Assembly (NCBI GenBank): GCA_021732145.1
Contig: JAKFVN010000031.1
Coordinates: 1-45,288 of the forward strand
DNA: 45,288 nucleotides
Origin: Alphaproteobacteria bacterium
Lineage (GTDB): Bacteria > Pseudomonadota > Alphaproteobacteria > UBA9219 > RGZA01
Direction: 5' to 3'
A model generated the notes under the pieces. The model was not told the origin of the DNA. It saw only the letters and a list, made by a program, of their open reading frames with translations, and made no database searches. Shown here piece after piece: positions 6,995 to 16,327 of this stretch. How positions within the stretch are numbered: the first letter of the stretch is position 1; each line of letters opens with the position of its first letter. The position numbers were made by a program, and so were the translations under genes.

Positions 6995-7018
6995 AAAAGA
7001 AGTATTCATCTTTTGTTC
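6991..7018. repeat. 10-bp perfect inverted repeat in the lexA leader
   Basis: GAACAAAAGA (6991-7000) and TCTTTTGTTC (7009-7018) are perfect reverse complements with an 8-bp spacer. The left arm shares its GAAC with the LexA box, and the right arm ends in an inverted GTTC half-site. It could be a second operator element, an RNA hairpin at the lexA 5' end, or a terminator for infC, although no T tract follows. Confidence 0.55.
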
Positions 7019-7070
7019 CCAGTATTGGTTTTGCCCGGTTAAGTCACGTTTCTAACGTCATGAGGTTCCC

Positions 7071-7790
7071 ATGCTAACGCGAAAACAACAAGAATTGCTG
7101 CTTTTTATCCATGATCGCTTGGGCAAGGATGGCATCTCCCCCTCGTTTGACGAAATGAAGGATGCCCTGCGCCTGAAGTCGAAATCCGGCATTCACCGCC
7201 TGATTTCCGGCCTTGAAGAACGCGGTTTTATCCGCCGCTTGGCGCACCGCGCCCGCGCTTTGGAAGTCATCAAGCTGCCTGAAACCGCCAGCCAGAAACT
7301 TTCCAGCGCCGTTCAAAGAACAACCGCCGCCGTCAAGCAAACGGGGGAGCGCATTGGCGCCGCCGCCGCGCATGTTATGGGGCGCGTGGCCGAACAAGTT
7401 TCCGATGCAGTTACCCAGCTTCCTCTCCTTGGCCGTATTGCGGCGGGTACGGGTATTGAAGCGCTGCGTGACACCACGCGGTTTATGGATGTGCCAACGG
7501 CATTGCTTGGCCGCGGCGAGCATTACGTATTGGAAGTTTCCGGTGACAGCATGGTCGAAGCCGGTATTCACGATGGCGACACCGTGATTATCCAGCAATG
7601 CGAAATGGTGGATAACGGCACGATTGCCGTTGCGCTGATTGATGAACAGGAAGTCACGCTCAAAAGCCTTTATAAAAAAGGCAATGTGGTTGATTTGGTT
7701 CCCGCCAACCATAATTATAAAACCATGACCTACCCTGCGCAGCGCATTCGCGTGCAAGGCAAGCTGGTTGGGTTATTGCGCCGTTACTAA
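7071..7790 (+). CDS. lexA: SOS repressor LexA
   Basis: The 239-aa repressor of the SOS regulon is inactivated by RecA-stimulated self-cleavage. The N-terminal winged helix (1-65: MLTRKQQELLLFIHDRLGKDG, SFDEMKDALRLKSKSGIHRL) is followed by a long Ala/Gln-rich linker. The S24 peptidase domain has cleavage site Ala125-Gly126 (RIAAGTG), nucleophile Ser160 (VSGDSMVEAGI) and general-base Lys198 (EVTLKSLY). GAGG five nt before the ATG serves as ribosome-binding site. An alphaproteobacterial LexA box precedes the gene. Its 3' end overlaps convergent comEC by 18 bp. Confidence 0.97.
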   Translation: MLTRKQQELLLFIHDRLGKDGISPSFDEMKDALRLKSKSGIHRLISGLEERGFIRRLAHRARALEVIKLPETASQKLSSAVQRTTAAVKQTGERIGAAAAHVMGRVAEQVSDAVTQLPLLGRIAAGTGIEALRDTTRFMDVPTALLGRGEHYVLEVSGDSMVEAGIHDGDTVIIQQCEMVDNGTIAVALIDEQEVTLKSLYKKGNVVDLVPANHNYKTMTYPAQRIRVQGKLVGLLRRY

Positions 7791-9854
7791 AATGCTCGAC
7801 CACGGCCTGCCTTCATTCATATCAATATGCTTGATGCGTATGCCGTTATCGCTGATGAATAGCGTATAGGCACCGCGCTGCGCTGCCATCTGCGGCACCA
7901 TCGTCTTATCGGGGCATGGCGCAAAGCTGGTGGGCGCTATAATCAAATCCGCCTTGCCGCATAAGGCTGGCACATCATCGCGGCTCATGGGGAAGGCGAT
8001 GCGCTGGTCGCCTTTGGTCAGGATGCAGGTGGTGCCGGTGCATTTAATTGTCTCCTCCCCGCCTTTTTCCATCATATCAAACCAACTGACCATCTGCGTG
8101 AAATCACCTGCGCGCTTGCCGTTGCGTTGCAACCATGTCTGCACGGTGAAATCTTCCAGACTTTTGCTGCGCACCGCCAAACGATTGTTCTCCAGACGCA
8201 CCGCAACGCTCACCCCGTCATCCGCCACGAATACATCAGGCCGCGGCGTAATCAGGAAGCTCAGCGTGCCCAGTACAAAGGGGATAAACCCAAGAAAGCG
8301 CCAGCGCGTGCGCCACAGACACACCCACAGCCCGCCAAAGGTCACCAGCAGCAGCGCGGCAAACGGCATGGCGGGATGGTACGTCGCAGCGCCCCACCAG
8401 TTCGATACAAATTCCGCGCTATCAATCATCCATTTAATGCCGGTATTCATAATCACAATCGGCCAGTGTTGCAGGCCAAAGGGCATCGCCAGCACCGTAA
8501 TGACGGCCATCGGCATGATGATGAAGGTGCTAAGCGGCACAGCAATTAAATTGGTAATCACGCCATACCAATTCACCTGCTGGAAATAATATAAAATGAA
8601 CGGCAGCGTCGCGATGGTGGCGATGACCGATGTGGCGATGGATGCCAGCAGCCATAAGCGCAATTTACCCATCAGGCCTTCATTACGGAAATGCCGCAGC
8701 CATGTAATTTCGTTTTTTTCAAAGGCGGCAATCAATGCCATGACTGCGCCGAATGATAACTGAAAGCTGGGGTCGAATAAGGATGTGGGCGATAACAGCA
8801 AGCTGACCAGCGCCGCAAAGGCCACCAGCCGCATCGATAACGCGCGCCTATCCACCATCACCGCAATCAATATCAAACTGCTCATCAATAATGAACGCAC
8901 GGCCGGAATGGGCGCAGCGCACATGAAGGTATAAAACATCGCCGCCAGCAGCGCGAAGAACGCGGCAATTTTTTTAATCGGCAATTGCAAGGCCAGCCAC
9001 GGCCATAACGCCATCAGCGCGCGAAGGGTAAAAAACACAATCCCCGCCACCAGCGTAATATGCAGGCCCGATACGGATAGAATATGCGAGATGCCCGATA
9101 TGCGCATGGATTGCATCGTGCCCTTATCAATCGTCGATTGATCGCCGCTAATCAGCGCGCTGGCGACAGCCATGTTCCGGTCTTTGCCCTCCGCAATCAG
9201 CTTTTCATTGATGCTGACGCGCACCCGTTCGAAAAACAGCGCAATCTGCTGCATCATATTCGGCGGCTGCCCCATCGCCTTTCGCCACGGGCTTAACGTG
9301 TAGCCGGTAGCGCCAAAGCCCTGAAAAAATGCAAAGCGGCGGAAATCAAACCCGCCCGGTTCGGCCGGGCGCGATAACGGATACAGCGATGCGCGCAAGA
9401 CAACCCAGTCCCCTGGCTGCGGAATATCGCTTTGCGTTTTGACCTTCACACGGATTTTATGCGGTGTGTCGTTTTGCAAGACGCCTTCAATCTGCACATC
9501 TTCCAGCCACAGCCGAAACCCGTCGGGCAGATGGTTGATGACCATGACGCGGCCCGTGACCTCCGCGCGTTCAATCGGCGCGCTCAGCATCGGCTGCGCA
9601 ATCATCAGCGTTTCAATTTTTGCAGCAAGATGCCCGCTGGTGAATGCCAGCAATGCCAGTAATGCTGGCAGCATGCTGTGTTGCCGAAAGACCGCAATCA
9701 ACAGCGCAGATAACGCCACGGCCATGATGCATAGCCATAACGCAGGTTCAAAGCCCCAACTGAAATAAAGCCCGATACCACAGCCCATAAACACCGGTAA
9801 CCACAGGAACCAGCGTTCACGCTCGTCAACAAAAGGCTTTATGATGGATGGCAT
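7773..9854 (-). CDS. comEC: ComEC/Rec2-family DNA uptake channel protein
   Basis: This 693-aa inner-membrane protein belongs to the channel family that moves single-stranded DNA into the cytoplasm during transformation. It has two or three N-terminal membrane helices, a soluble DUF4131-type region (about 90-200), then the competence domain with GDQSTIDKGTMQSMRISGISHILSVSGLHI-type sequence (described here by residues about 232-262), CAAPIPAVRSLLMSS, and multiple helices to about residue 560. The C-terminal soluble part is short and I do not see intact metallo-beta-lactamase metal motifs, so it may be degenerate. No other competence genes are in the window. It overlaps lexA at its 3' end and diverges from gltX. 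Confidence 0.9.
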   Translation of the reverse strand: MPSIIKPFVDERERWFLWLPVFMGCGIGLYFSWGFEPALWLCIMAVALSALLIAVFRQHSMLPALLALLAFTSGHLAAKIETLMIAQPMLSAPIERAEVTGRVMVINHLPDGFRLWLEDVQIEGVLQNDTPHKIRVKVKTQSDIPQPGDWVVLRASLYPLSRPAEPGGFDFRRFAFFQGFGATGYTLSPWRKAMGQPPNMMQQIALFFERVRVSINEKLIAEGKDRNMAVASALISGDQSTIDKGTMQSMRISGISHILSVSGLHITLVAGIVFFTLRALMALWPWLALQLPIKKIAAFFALLAAMFYTFMCAAPIPAVRSLLMSSLILIAVMVDRRALSMRLVAFAALVSLLLSPTSLFDPSFQLSFGAVMALIAAFEKNEITWLRHFRNEGLMGKLRLWLLASIATSVIATIATLPFILYYFQQVNWYGVITNLIAVPLSTFIIMPMAVITVLAMPFGLQHWPIVIMNTGIKWMIDSAEFVSNWWGAATYHPAMPFAALLLVTFGGLWVCLWRTRWRFLGFIPFVLGTLSFLITPRPDVFVADDGVSVAVRLENNRLAVRSKSLEDFTVQTWLQRNGKRAGDFTQMVSWFDMMEKGGEETIKCTGTTCILTKGDQRIAFPMSRDDVPALCGKADLIIAPTSFAPCPDKTMVPQMAAQRGAYTLFISDNGIRIKHIDMNEGRPWSSILVTAQ

Positions 9855-9905
9855 TTAATGTGAGCTTGGAAAATATGGGGTTATCCCCTATTGTCTTACA
9901 TCCTT

Positions 9906-11351
9906 ATGATTCATAATAAAAGCACTCGCCTGATGCCTGCCGCCCCCAACGTTGTAACCCGCTTCCCGCCCTCACCCACTGGCTTTTTGCACATTGGCGG
10001 TGCACGCACGGCGTTGTTCAATTACCTTTATGCGCGTCACCACGGCGGAACGTTTTTGCTGCGCATTGAAGACACCGACCGCGAGCGTTCGACCCAGCCC
10101 GCGATTGAAGCCATCATCGAAGGCATGAAATGGCTCGAACTGAATTGGGATAATAACGACAAAATCTATCTGCAATCGGAACACATGCCGCGCCATGCCG
10201 CCGTCGCCAATGAGATGCTGGCCAACGGCCATGCGTATAAATGTTTTTGCACGCCGCAGGAACTCGAAGAAATGCGCAACCATCAAAAGGCCAATGGTCT
10301 GCCGATGCGCTATGATGGCCGTTGGCGCGATAAAGACCCCAAAGATGCGCCCGCTGGCGCGCCGTTTGTGGTGCGGTTGAAAGCGCCATTAACGGGCGAA
10401 ACCACGATTAAAGACCATGTGCGCGGCATTGTTACCGTGCAAAACAGCCAGCTGGATGACATGGTGCTGCTGCGTTCCGACGGCACACCAACCTATATGT
10501 TATCGGTGGTGGTTGATGATAATGATATGGGCGTGAATACTGTAATTCGCGGCGATGACCATTTCACCAATACCTTCCGCCAGGTGCAGATTTTAAAAGC
10601 GATGAATTGGAATATACCGGAATATGCGCATATTCCGCTTATTCACGGCAGTGATGGCCAGAAGATGTCAAAGCGCCACGGCGCTTTAGGCGTGGATGAA
10701 TACCGCAAGATGGGTTATTTGCCGGAAGCCATCCGTAATTATCTGCTGCGCCTTGGCTGGTCACATGGCGATGATGAAATCATTCCTGATGCGAAGGCCG
10801 TCGAATGGTTTAATCTTGAACACATTGTTTCATCACCTGCGAAATTCGATTACATGAAACTGGATAGCGTGAATGCGCATTACATGCGCGAGATGGATGA
10901 TACAAAGCTTGCGCAGACCGTTGCCGCGCGGTTAAGCGAAGCCACGGGAACCGCGCCGGACGTCGCGCAAACCGCGATTTTGGCCAAGGGCATGGCGGGT
11001 TTAAAACAACGCGCCAAAACCTTGAAAGATCTAACAGAAAGCGCCGCGTTTTATGTAACCCCGCGCCCATTGCCGATGAATGACGGCGCGAAAAAGATTT
11101 TATCGGCGGATGCCAAGGCGATGCTTGCGGCACTGCGCACCTTGCTGAGCGACCTTGCGGATTTTTCAGCCACCAGCATCGAAGCCAGCATCAAGGATTT
11201 TGCTGGCCAGCACGGCAAGAAGCTGGGCGATTATGCGCAGCCGCTTCGCGCCGCGCTTAGCGGTTCGAATGTGTCACCGCCGATTTTTGAAGTTGCAAGC
11301 ATTTTGGGCAAACCCGAAACGCTTGGCCGTATGGATGACGTTTTAAAATAA
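9906..11351 (+). CDS. gltX: glutamyl-tRNA synthetase
   Basis: This 481-aa class I synthetase charges tRNA-Glu and, in bacteria lacking GlnRS, often tRNA-Gln. The HIGH-equivalent motif is GFLHIGGARTA near residue 30; the KMSKS motif is DGQKMSKRHG. RIEDTDRERS and the anticodon-binding C-terminal domain (KLGDYAQPLRAALSG) are typical. ATG 9906 is the first ATG. A second in-frame ATG at 9933 (MPAAPNVVTRFPPSPTG) begins closer to the conserved region. Neither has a visible Shine-Dalgarno, so the start is uncertain. The slipin/NfeD genes follow 16 bp downstream. Confidence 0.95.
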   Translation: MIHNKSTRLMPAAPNVVTRFPPSPTGFLHIGGARTALFNYLYARHHGGTFLLRIEDTDRERSTQPAIEAIIEGMKWLELNWDNNDKIYLQSEHMPRHAAVANEMLANGHAYKCFCTPQELEEMRNHQKANGLPMRYDGRWRDKDPKDAPAGAPFVVRLKAPLTGETTIKDHVRGIVTVQNSQLDDMVLLRSDGTPTYMLSVVVDDNDMGVNTVIRGDDHFTNTFRQVQILKAMNWNIPEYAHIPLIHGSDGQKMSKRHGALGVDEYRKMGYLPEAIRNYLLRLGWSHGDDEIIPDAKAVEWFNLEHIVSSPAKFDYMKLDSVNAHYMREMDDTKLAQTVAARLSEATGTAPDVAQTAILAKGMAGLKQRAKTLKDLTESAAFYVTPRPLPMNDGAKKILSADAKAMLAALRTLLSDLADFSATSIEASIKDFAGQHGKKLGDYAQPLRAALSGSNVSPPIFEVASILGKPETLGRMDDVLK

Positions 11352-11367
11352 ACCCAAGGAGAGAAGC

Positions 11368-12321
11368 ATGCCTGTAGAAGCTTATGTGATTGCGATTGTG
11401 GTATTGGCGGTTGTGTTTATCCGCGCAGGTATTGTGGTGATTTCCCAGGGCATGGAATACACGCTGGAAAGCTTTGGCCGCTATACGCGCACGCTGGAAC
11501 CTGGCCTCCATTTCATTGTGCCGCTCATTGAACGCATTGGCGCAAAAATCAACATGATGGAACAGGTGATGGATATTCCTTCGCAGCAAATCATCACCAA
11601 GGATAACGCGATGGTGACGGCGGATGGCGTGGTGTTTTATCAAGTACTCGATGCCGCAAAATCAGCCTATGAAGTCAGCAACCTACGCGTTGCCATTTTA
11701 AATCTGGTGATGACCAATTTGCGCACCGTGATGGGTTCGATGGATTTGGATGAATTGCTTTCCCAGCGCAATAAAATCAATGCCGAGCTGATGCATGTGG
11801 TGGATGAAGCAACCGGCCCGTGGGGGTTGAAACTGACCCGCATTGAAATCCGCGATATTCAGCCGCCACGCGATTTGGTGGATAGCATGGCGCGTCAGAT
11901 GAAGGCGGAACGCGAACGCCGCGCACAAATTCTGGAAGCTGAAGGGTACAAGCAAGCCGCCATTTTGAAGGCCGAAGGCCAGAAACAAGCGGAAGTGCTA
12001 AGCGCGGAAGCACGCAAACAAGCAGCGTTTTTGGATGCTGAAGCACGCGAACGCTCCGGCGAAGCAGAAGCAAAAGCAACCCAAATGGTTTCCGATGCGA
12101 TTGCCAAGGGCCATGTGGGCGCATTGAATTATTTCGTTGCGCAGAAATACGTGGAAGCGTTTAAGACGATGGCCGATGCGCCAAACCAGAAGATGATTTT
12201 CATGCCTATGGAAATGAGTGGCCTTATCAGCTCCATCGGCGGGATTGCGGAACTCGCGAAAGATGCGCTGAAACAAGGCAAGACGCCGGATGCCGCAAGC
12301 GGCCCTTGGAATAAACAATAG
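11368..12321 (+). CDS. qmcA: SPFH/band 7 membrane protein (QmcA/paraslipin type)
   Basis: The 317-aa protein has one N-terminal membrane helix (about 5-25), a band 7/SPFH domain (GMEYTLESFGRYTRTLEPGLHFIVP onwards, about 28-190), a long Ala/Glu/Lys-rich coiled coil (about 180-245, with repeated ILEAEGYKQAA-like units) and a paraslipin-like C-terminus. Such proteins form membrane microdomain scaffolds or cages and may modulate membrane proteases; the exact role is not established here. AAGGAGAG seven nt before the ATG is a strong ribosome-binding site. The NfeD-like partner gene follows immediately, the classical slipin/NfeD pairing. Confidence 0.9.
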   Translation: MPVEAYVIAIVVLAVVFIRAGIVVISQGMEYTLESFGRYTRTLEPGLHFIVPLIERIGAKINMMEQVMDIPSQQIITKDNAMVTADGVVFYQVLDAAKSAYEVSNLRVAILNLVMTNLRTVMGSMDLDELLSQRNKINAELMHVVDEATGPWGLKLTRIEIRDIQPPRDLVDSMARQMKAERERRAQILEAEGYKQAAILKAEGQKQAEVLSAEARKQAAFLDAEARERSGEAEAKATQMVSDAIAKGHVGALNYFVAQKYVEAFKTMADAPNQKMIFMPMEMSGLISSIGGIAELAKDALKQGKTPDAASGPWNKQ

Positions 12322-12333
12322 GGAATAACAGTA

Positions 12334-12768
12334 ATGGAGTGGAACATGCTTTATTGGCACTGGATTACCATTGGCGTTAGCTTGATGGCCGTTGAAATGC
12401 TCATCCCCAGCTTTTTCTTTTTATGGCTGGGGGCAGCCGCCATCCTGGTTGGAGCGATTATGTTCTTCGTTCCCGATTTATGGTGGAGTTACCAATGGAC
12501 GCTGTTCGCCGTGATTGGGATCGGCAGCTTCTTCCTGTCGCGCGCGGTGATGAAGAATAAACCGATGACATCGGCCAGCTTGCTCAATAAGCGCGGCAAA
12601 ATGCTGATTGGCAATGTGGTCACGGTTGAAACCGCCATTGTGAATGGCAAAGGCAAAGCCAAGGTCGGCGATAGCGTGTGGTCTGTGACGGGCCCAGATT
12701 TGCCGGTTGGCGCCAGCGCAAAGGTGATTGGCGCGAATGGCACCGAATTGAAAGTTGAGAAAGTTTAA
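12334..12768 (+). CDS. NfeD-like membrane protein (slipin partner)
   Basis: The 144-aa protein has three or so N-terminal hydrophobic helices (about 10-75; WHWITIGVSLMAVEMLIPSFFFLWLG, described as residues about 8-33) and a C-terminal OB-fold-like soluble domain (about 85-144) with GNVVTVETAIVNGKGKAKVGD and VTGPDLPVGA. This is the short NfeD class without the serine protease domain (YbbK type). It lies 12 bp after the paraslipin gene and is expected to act with it in the inner membrane. The downstream gene starts 3 bp after its stop codon. Confidence 0.87.
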   Translation: MEWNMLYWHWITIGVSLMAVEMLIPSFFFLWLGAAAILVGAIMFFVPDLWWSYQWTLFAVIGIGSFFLSRAVMKNKPMTSASLLNKRGKMLIGNVVTVETAIVNGKGKAKVGDSVWSVTGPDLPVGASAKVIGANGTELKVEKV

Positions 12769-12771
12769 TTG

Positions 12772-13638
12772 ATGAAGTTTTTTGTTTTTGCTGTTTTAGC
12801 GTTATTCCTTCTTTTCCAACCTGCGCATGCTGAAGAAACCGCGAAGCGGTATAATTTTGGCGTTCGCCCTCACCCGCTGATGGACGAGCCGGAAGAAAAG
12901 ACGGATGAAGAAAAAAAGGAAACGGCGGAAACGCCAGCCCCTGCCCCCGAAGCTTCAAAAGAAGCACCGGGCGTGGTGGATGGCGTGTATAGCCCCAAGG
13001 GCAAAACAGCGGATGCGCCTAAAACCAGCTCCAAGCATGTTCATGATAACAACAAGAAGGCTGAAGAACTCATCCGCTTTTTCATGGGTTCCTGCCTTAA
13101 ATACTACGGTCGCAACAAGGACATGATTGCATATATGGATGCAAACTTCCCGCGCCTTGATACCGACCGTAAGGCAGATTTCGCGCCCGTGATTGGCGGC
13201 AATATCAATACCCAGTATTGGGATATTGTGCGCGGCAATGCGTTTTACATGCTGGCGAAAGATACCCGCAGCGGCAAATGCGATTTGATTTCGAAAGACG
13301 GTGCATCCAACGCCGTGCATAAGGAATTGAAAGCCGTGATGGATGGATTGCGCATTACCAAGATTTTGATGACCAAAACCGAATATGAAATAGTTGCCAG
13401 CCAGAACAAGGAAGTTTCGATGGTGAATATCCTTGGCCATCCTTTGGAAAAGGAATTGGCGATGGTTGCAACCACCAAGATTAAGGATACAGGCGATAAT
13501 GTGGATGCGCAGCTAACGCTGTTTACCGTGCCACAGGAAACCGTGGATGTTATTGATGTAACACCGAAAGAAGAATCCCCAGCACCAGCAGCGCCAGTAG
13601 AGCCAGCACAAGCCGGCGGCGGTTTTTCAATTGATTAG
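12772..13638 (+). CDS. secreted or periplasmic protein of unknown function
   Basis: The 288-aa protein starts with a signal peptide (MKFFVFAVLALFLLFQPAHA, cleavage before EETAK). An acidic, Pro/Ala-rich linker (about 35-95) leads to a globular region (about 100-245) with two widely spaced cysteines (GSCLKYYG and GKCDLIS), which might form a disulfide. The tail is Pro/Ala/Gly-rich. I recognise no family with confidence. A TTG codon directly precedes the ATG, but the ATG gives the better signal peptide. It follows the NfeD-like gene almost without a gap and is probably in the same operon. Its stop codon overlaps that of convergent valS by 4 bp. Confidence 0.7.
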   Translation: MKFFVFAVLALFLLFQPAHAEETAKRYNFGVRPHPLMDEPEEKTDEEKKETAETPAPAPEASKEAPGVVDGVYSPKGKTADAPKTSSKHVHDNNKKAEELIRFFMGSCLKYYGRNKDMIAYMDANFPRLDTDRKADFAPVIGGNINTQYWDIVRGNAFYMLAKDTRSGKCDLISKDGASNAVHKELKAVMDGLRITKILMTKTEYEIVASQNKEVSMVNILGHPLEKELAMVATTKIKDTGDNVDAQLTLFTVPQETVDVIDVTPKEESPAPAAPVEPAQAGGGFSID

Positions 13639-16262
13639 GCCAAGCGGGCCTTTGCCGCATCGAGATTGGCAAGCGTAATCCGCGCTTGCTCCAACCGTTC
13701 GCGGTGATCGGCGACGACATCTTGCGGGGCAAAATCAGCAAATTGCGGATTGCCCAGCTTTTGCTCCAGGCGCGTGGCTTCCTCAAAAATCTTCTTATGC
13801 TCTTTTTCAATGCGGGCGCGTTCAGCGTCCAAATCAATTACGCCAGCCAGCGGCATAACGAAGGTGGTATTGCCCAGAACCGCCTGCGCAGCATCCTTTG
13901 GAATAGCGCCGTCATAGGTCAGGCCCGCAACGCGTGCCATTTTAAAAATGAAATCCTTGTACGCGGTTAAGCGATGTTTCACCGCATCATCCGCGCCTTG
14001 AATAATCAATTGAATGTTAGTAGCCGCTGGCACGTTCAACTCCGCGCGAACGGAACGGATGATGCCAATCGCATCAATCACCCAGCGCAGTTCGGCCAGC
14101 GCATCCGCACTGCCCCAGTTTTCTTGCGCCACAGGCCATGATTGCAGCATTAGCATTTCATTGGGTTTATTGCTGAATGCTTGCCAGATTTCTTCGGTGA
14201 TATAGGGCATCACCGGCTGTAACAAATGCAAAATGGTGTTGAGAACCCATGCGGCTGTCGCACGTGTTTCAGCCTTCGCGGCTTCATCTGCGCCCATGAA
14301 TACGGGCTTGGCAAATTCCAGATACCAGTCGCAATAAATGTTCCATGCGAATTGGTACAGCGCCGTTGCGGTATCATCAAAACGGTAGATGTTCAGCGCC
14401 GCCGTGGCTTTGCGAATGGCTTCCGCTGTTTCGCCAATAACCCATTTATTCAATGTGAGCTTGACAGATTCCGGATTGAAACCAAGCACCAAGGCGCATT
14501 CATTCATTTCGCAGAAGCGTGCAGCATTCCATAATTTGGTTGCGAAGTTGCGGCCGCTTTCAATGCGGCCTGTGGCCAATTTAATGTCGCGGCCCGGCGT
14601 GGACAGATTGGTTAGCGTAAAGCGCAGCGCATCGGTGCCGTATTGTTCAATCATATCCAGCGGGTCAATCACGTTGCCCTTGGTCTTGGACATTTTCTGC
14701 CCTTTTTCATCGCGCACGAGCGCGTGGATGTAGATTTTTTTGAACGGAACATCCTTCATGAAATGGATGCCCATCATCATCATGCGTGCAACCCAGAAGA
14801 AGATGATGTCAAAACCCGTAACCAGCACATCACCCGGATAATAGCGGTTCAGTTCCGGCATTTTTTCTGGCCAGCCCAACGTCGAGAATGGCCAAAGCGC
14901 GGATGAAAACCATGTATCCAATACGTCTTCATCACGCGTGAGTTTCACGCCAGCGCCTGCTTGCTTTTGAGCTTCTTCCTCGGTCTCCGCGACGTAATAC
15001 TTTCCAGCTTCGTCATACCATGCGGGAATTTGGTGGCCCCACCATAGCTGGCGCGAAATGCACCACGGCTGGATGTTGCGCATCCATTCAAAATAAGTGT
15101 TTTCCCATTGCCTGGGCACGAATTCGGTTTTGCCTGTTTCAACAGCTTCTAGCGCGGGCTTTGCCAACGTCGCGGCATCGCAATACCATTGTTCGGTAAG
15201 GAACGGTTCAATCACCACGCCAGAACGGTCGCCATGCGGCACCTTGTGCAAATGCGGTTCGATTTTTTCAAGCAGGCCAGCGCTTTCTAAATCAGCAACC
15301 ACTTTCTTGCGCGCTTCAAAGCGTTCCATGCCGCGATAGGCTTCTGGTACTTCGTTATTCAGGAAGCCGCGGCGATCCATGATATTCAGCATCGGCAAGT
15401 TATGGCGCTTGCCCACTTCAAAGTCGTTGAAGTCATGCGCTGGGGTAATTTTCACCGCGCCGCTGCCGGTTTCGGGGTCAGCGTAATCATCGCCCACAAT
15501 CGGGATCAACCGGCCAACCAGCGGCAGCTTGACGAATTTGCCGATAAGCCTTTTATAGCGCTCATCATTGGGGTTTACGGCAACCGCGCTATCACCCAGC
15601 ATGGTTTCAGGGCGGGTTGTTGCAACCACGATAAAGGTGTTTGTGCCATCAACCGGATATTTAAAGTGCCAGAGATTGCCCTTAATCTCACGCAGCTCCA
15701 CTTCCAAATCGGAAATGGCGGTTTGCAGTTTGGGATCCCAGTTCACTAACCGGTTGTCTTTATAAATCAGCTTCTGCTTATAGAGTTCAACGAACACTTT
15801 GTTCACGGCCTTGTTCAGGCCTTCATCCATCGTGAAGCGTTCACGCGCCCAATCGGGCGATGCGCCAAGACGGCGAAGCTGGCGCGTGATGGTGCTGCCG
15901 CTTTCTTCTTTCCATTTCCAGACGCGCTTTAAAAATTCTTCGCGGCCCAAATCGGTTCTGCGTTTTTTTTCTTCCGCGCCGATTTTCTTTTCAACCAGCA
16001 TTTGCGTGGCAATGCCTGCGTGGTCGGTACCGGGTTGCCAGAGTGTGTCCTTGCCAATCATGCGTTGGTAACGCACCAATACATCTTGCAAGGTAAAGGT
16101 CAGCGCATGGCCCATATGCAGGCTGCCCGTCACGTTGGGCGGCGGCATCATGATGGCATAGGGCGATTTTTGGCTGGCCGGCGCACATGCAAATGCGCCC
16201 GATTTTTCCCAGCGGGCATAATGCTTTGCTTCAACGTCAGCGGCGATATAAGTCTTTTCCAT
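13635..16262 (-). CDS. valS: valyl-tRNA synthetase
   Basis: The 875-aa class I synthetase charges tRNA-Val and edits misacylated threonine. The HIGH motif is PPNVTGSLHMGHAL near residue 45, the KMSKS motif is GQKMSKTKGN, and the editing (CP1) domain includes TTRPETMLGD. GSGAVKITPAHD and WCISRQLWWGH are typical. The C-terminus ends in the usual coiled coil (about 810-875; rich in Glu/Lys/Arg, with LEQKLGNPQFADFAP). Complete. It is the last gene of the reverse-strand run pcm-rhodanese-tolC-popZ-valS, a recurrent alphaproteobacterial order. Confidence 0.98.
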   Translation of the reverse strand: MEKTYIAADVEAKHYARWEKSGAFACAPASQKSPYAIMMPPPNVTGSLHMGHALTFTLQDVLVRYQRMIGKDTLWQPGTDHAGIATQMLVEKKIGAEEKKRRTDLGREEFLKRVWKWKEESGSTITRQLRRLGASPDWARERFTMDEGLNKAVNKVFVELYKQKLIYKDNRLVNWDPKLQTAISDLEVELREIKGNLWHFKYPVDGTNTFIVVATTRPETMLGDSAVAVNPNDERYKRLIGKFVKLPLVGRLIPIVGDDYADPETGSGAVKITPAHDFNDFEVGKRHNLPMLNIMDRRGFLNNEVPEAYRGMERFEARKKVVADLESAGLLEKIEPHLHKVPHGDRSGVVIEPFLTEQWYCDAATLAKPALEAVETGKTEFVPRQWENTYFEWMRNIQPWCISRQLWWGHQIPAWYDEAGKYYVAETEEEAQKQAGAGVKLTRDEDVLDTWFSSALWPFSTLGWPEKMPELNRYYPGDVLVTGFDIIFFWVARMMMMGIHFMKDVPFKKIYIHALVRDEKGQKMSKTKGNVIDPLDMIEQYGTDALRFTLTNLSTPGRDIKLATGRIESGRNFATKLWNAARFCEMNECALVLGFNPESVKLTLNKWVIGETAEAIRKATAALNIYRFDDTATALYQFAWNIYCDWYLEFAKPVFMGADEAAKAETRATAAWVLNTILHLLQPVMPYITEEIWQAFSNKPNEMLMLQSWPVAQENWGSADALAELRWVIDAIGIIRSVRAELNVPAATNIQLIIQGADDAVKHRLTAYKDFIFKMARVAGLTYDGAIPKDAAQAVLGNTTFVMPLAGVIDLDAERARIEKEHKKIFEEATRLEQKLGNPQFADFAPQDVVADHRERLEQARITLANLDAAKARLA

Positions 16263-16327
16263 AGGCGATATGAGTAAAGATACAAACGCCCGCTGACAAG
16301 AGGCTGTAACCGTTAATCGGGGCTATT

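Noticed and set aside
7074-7757. Long open frame antisense to lexA
   Set aside because: It mirrors lexA codons, has no recognisable protein content and no ribosome-binding site.
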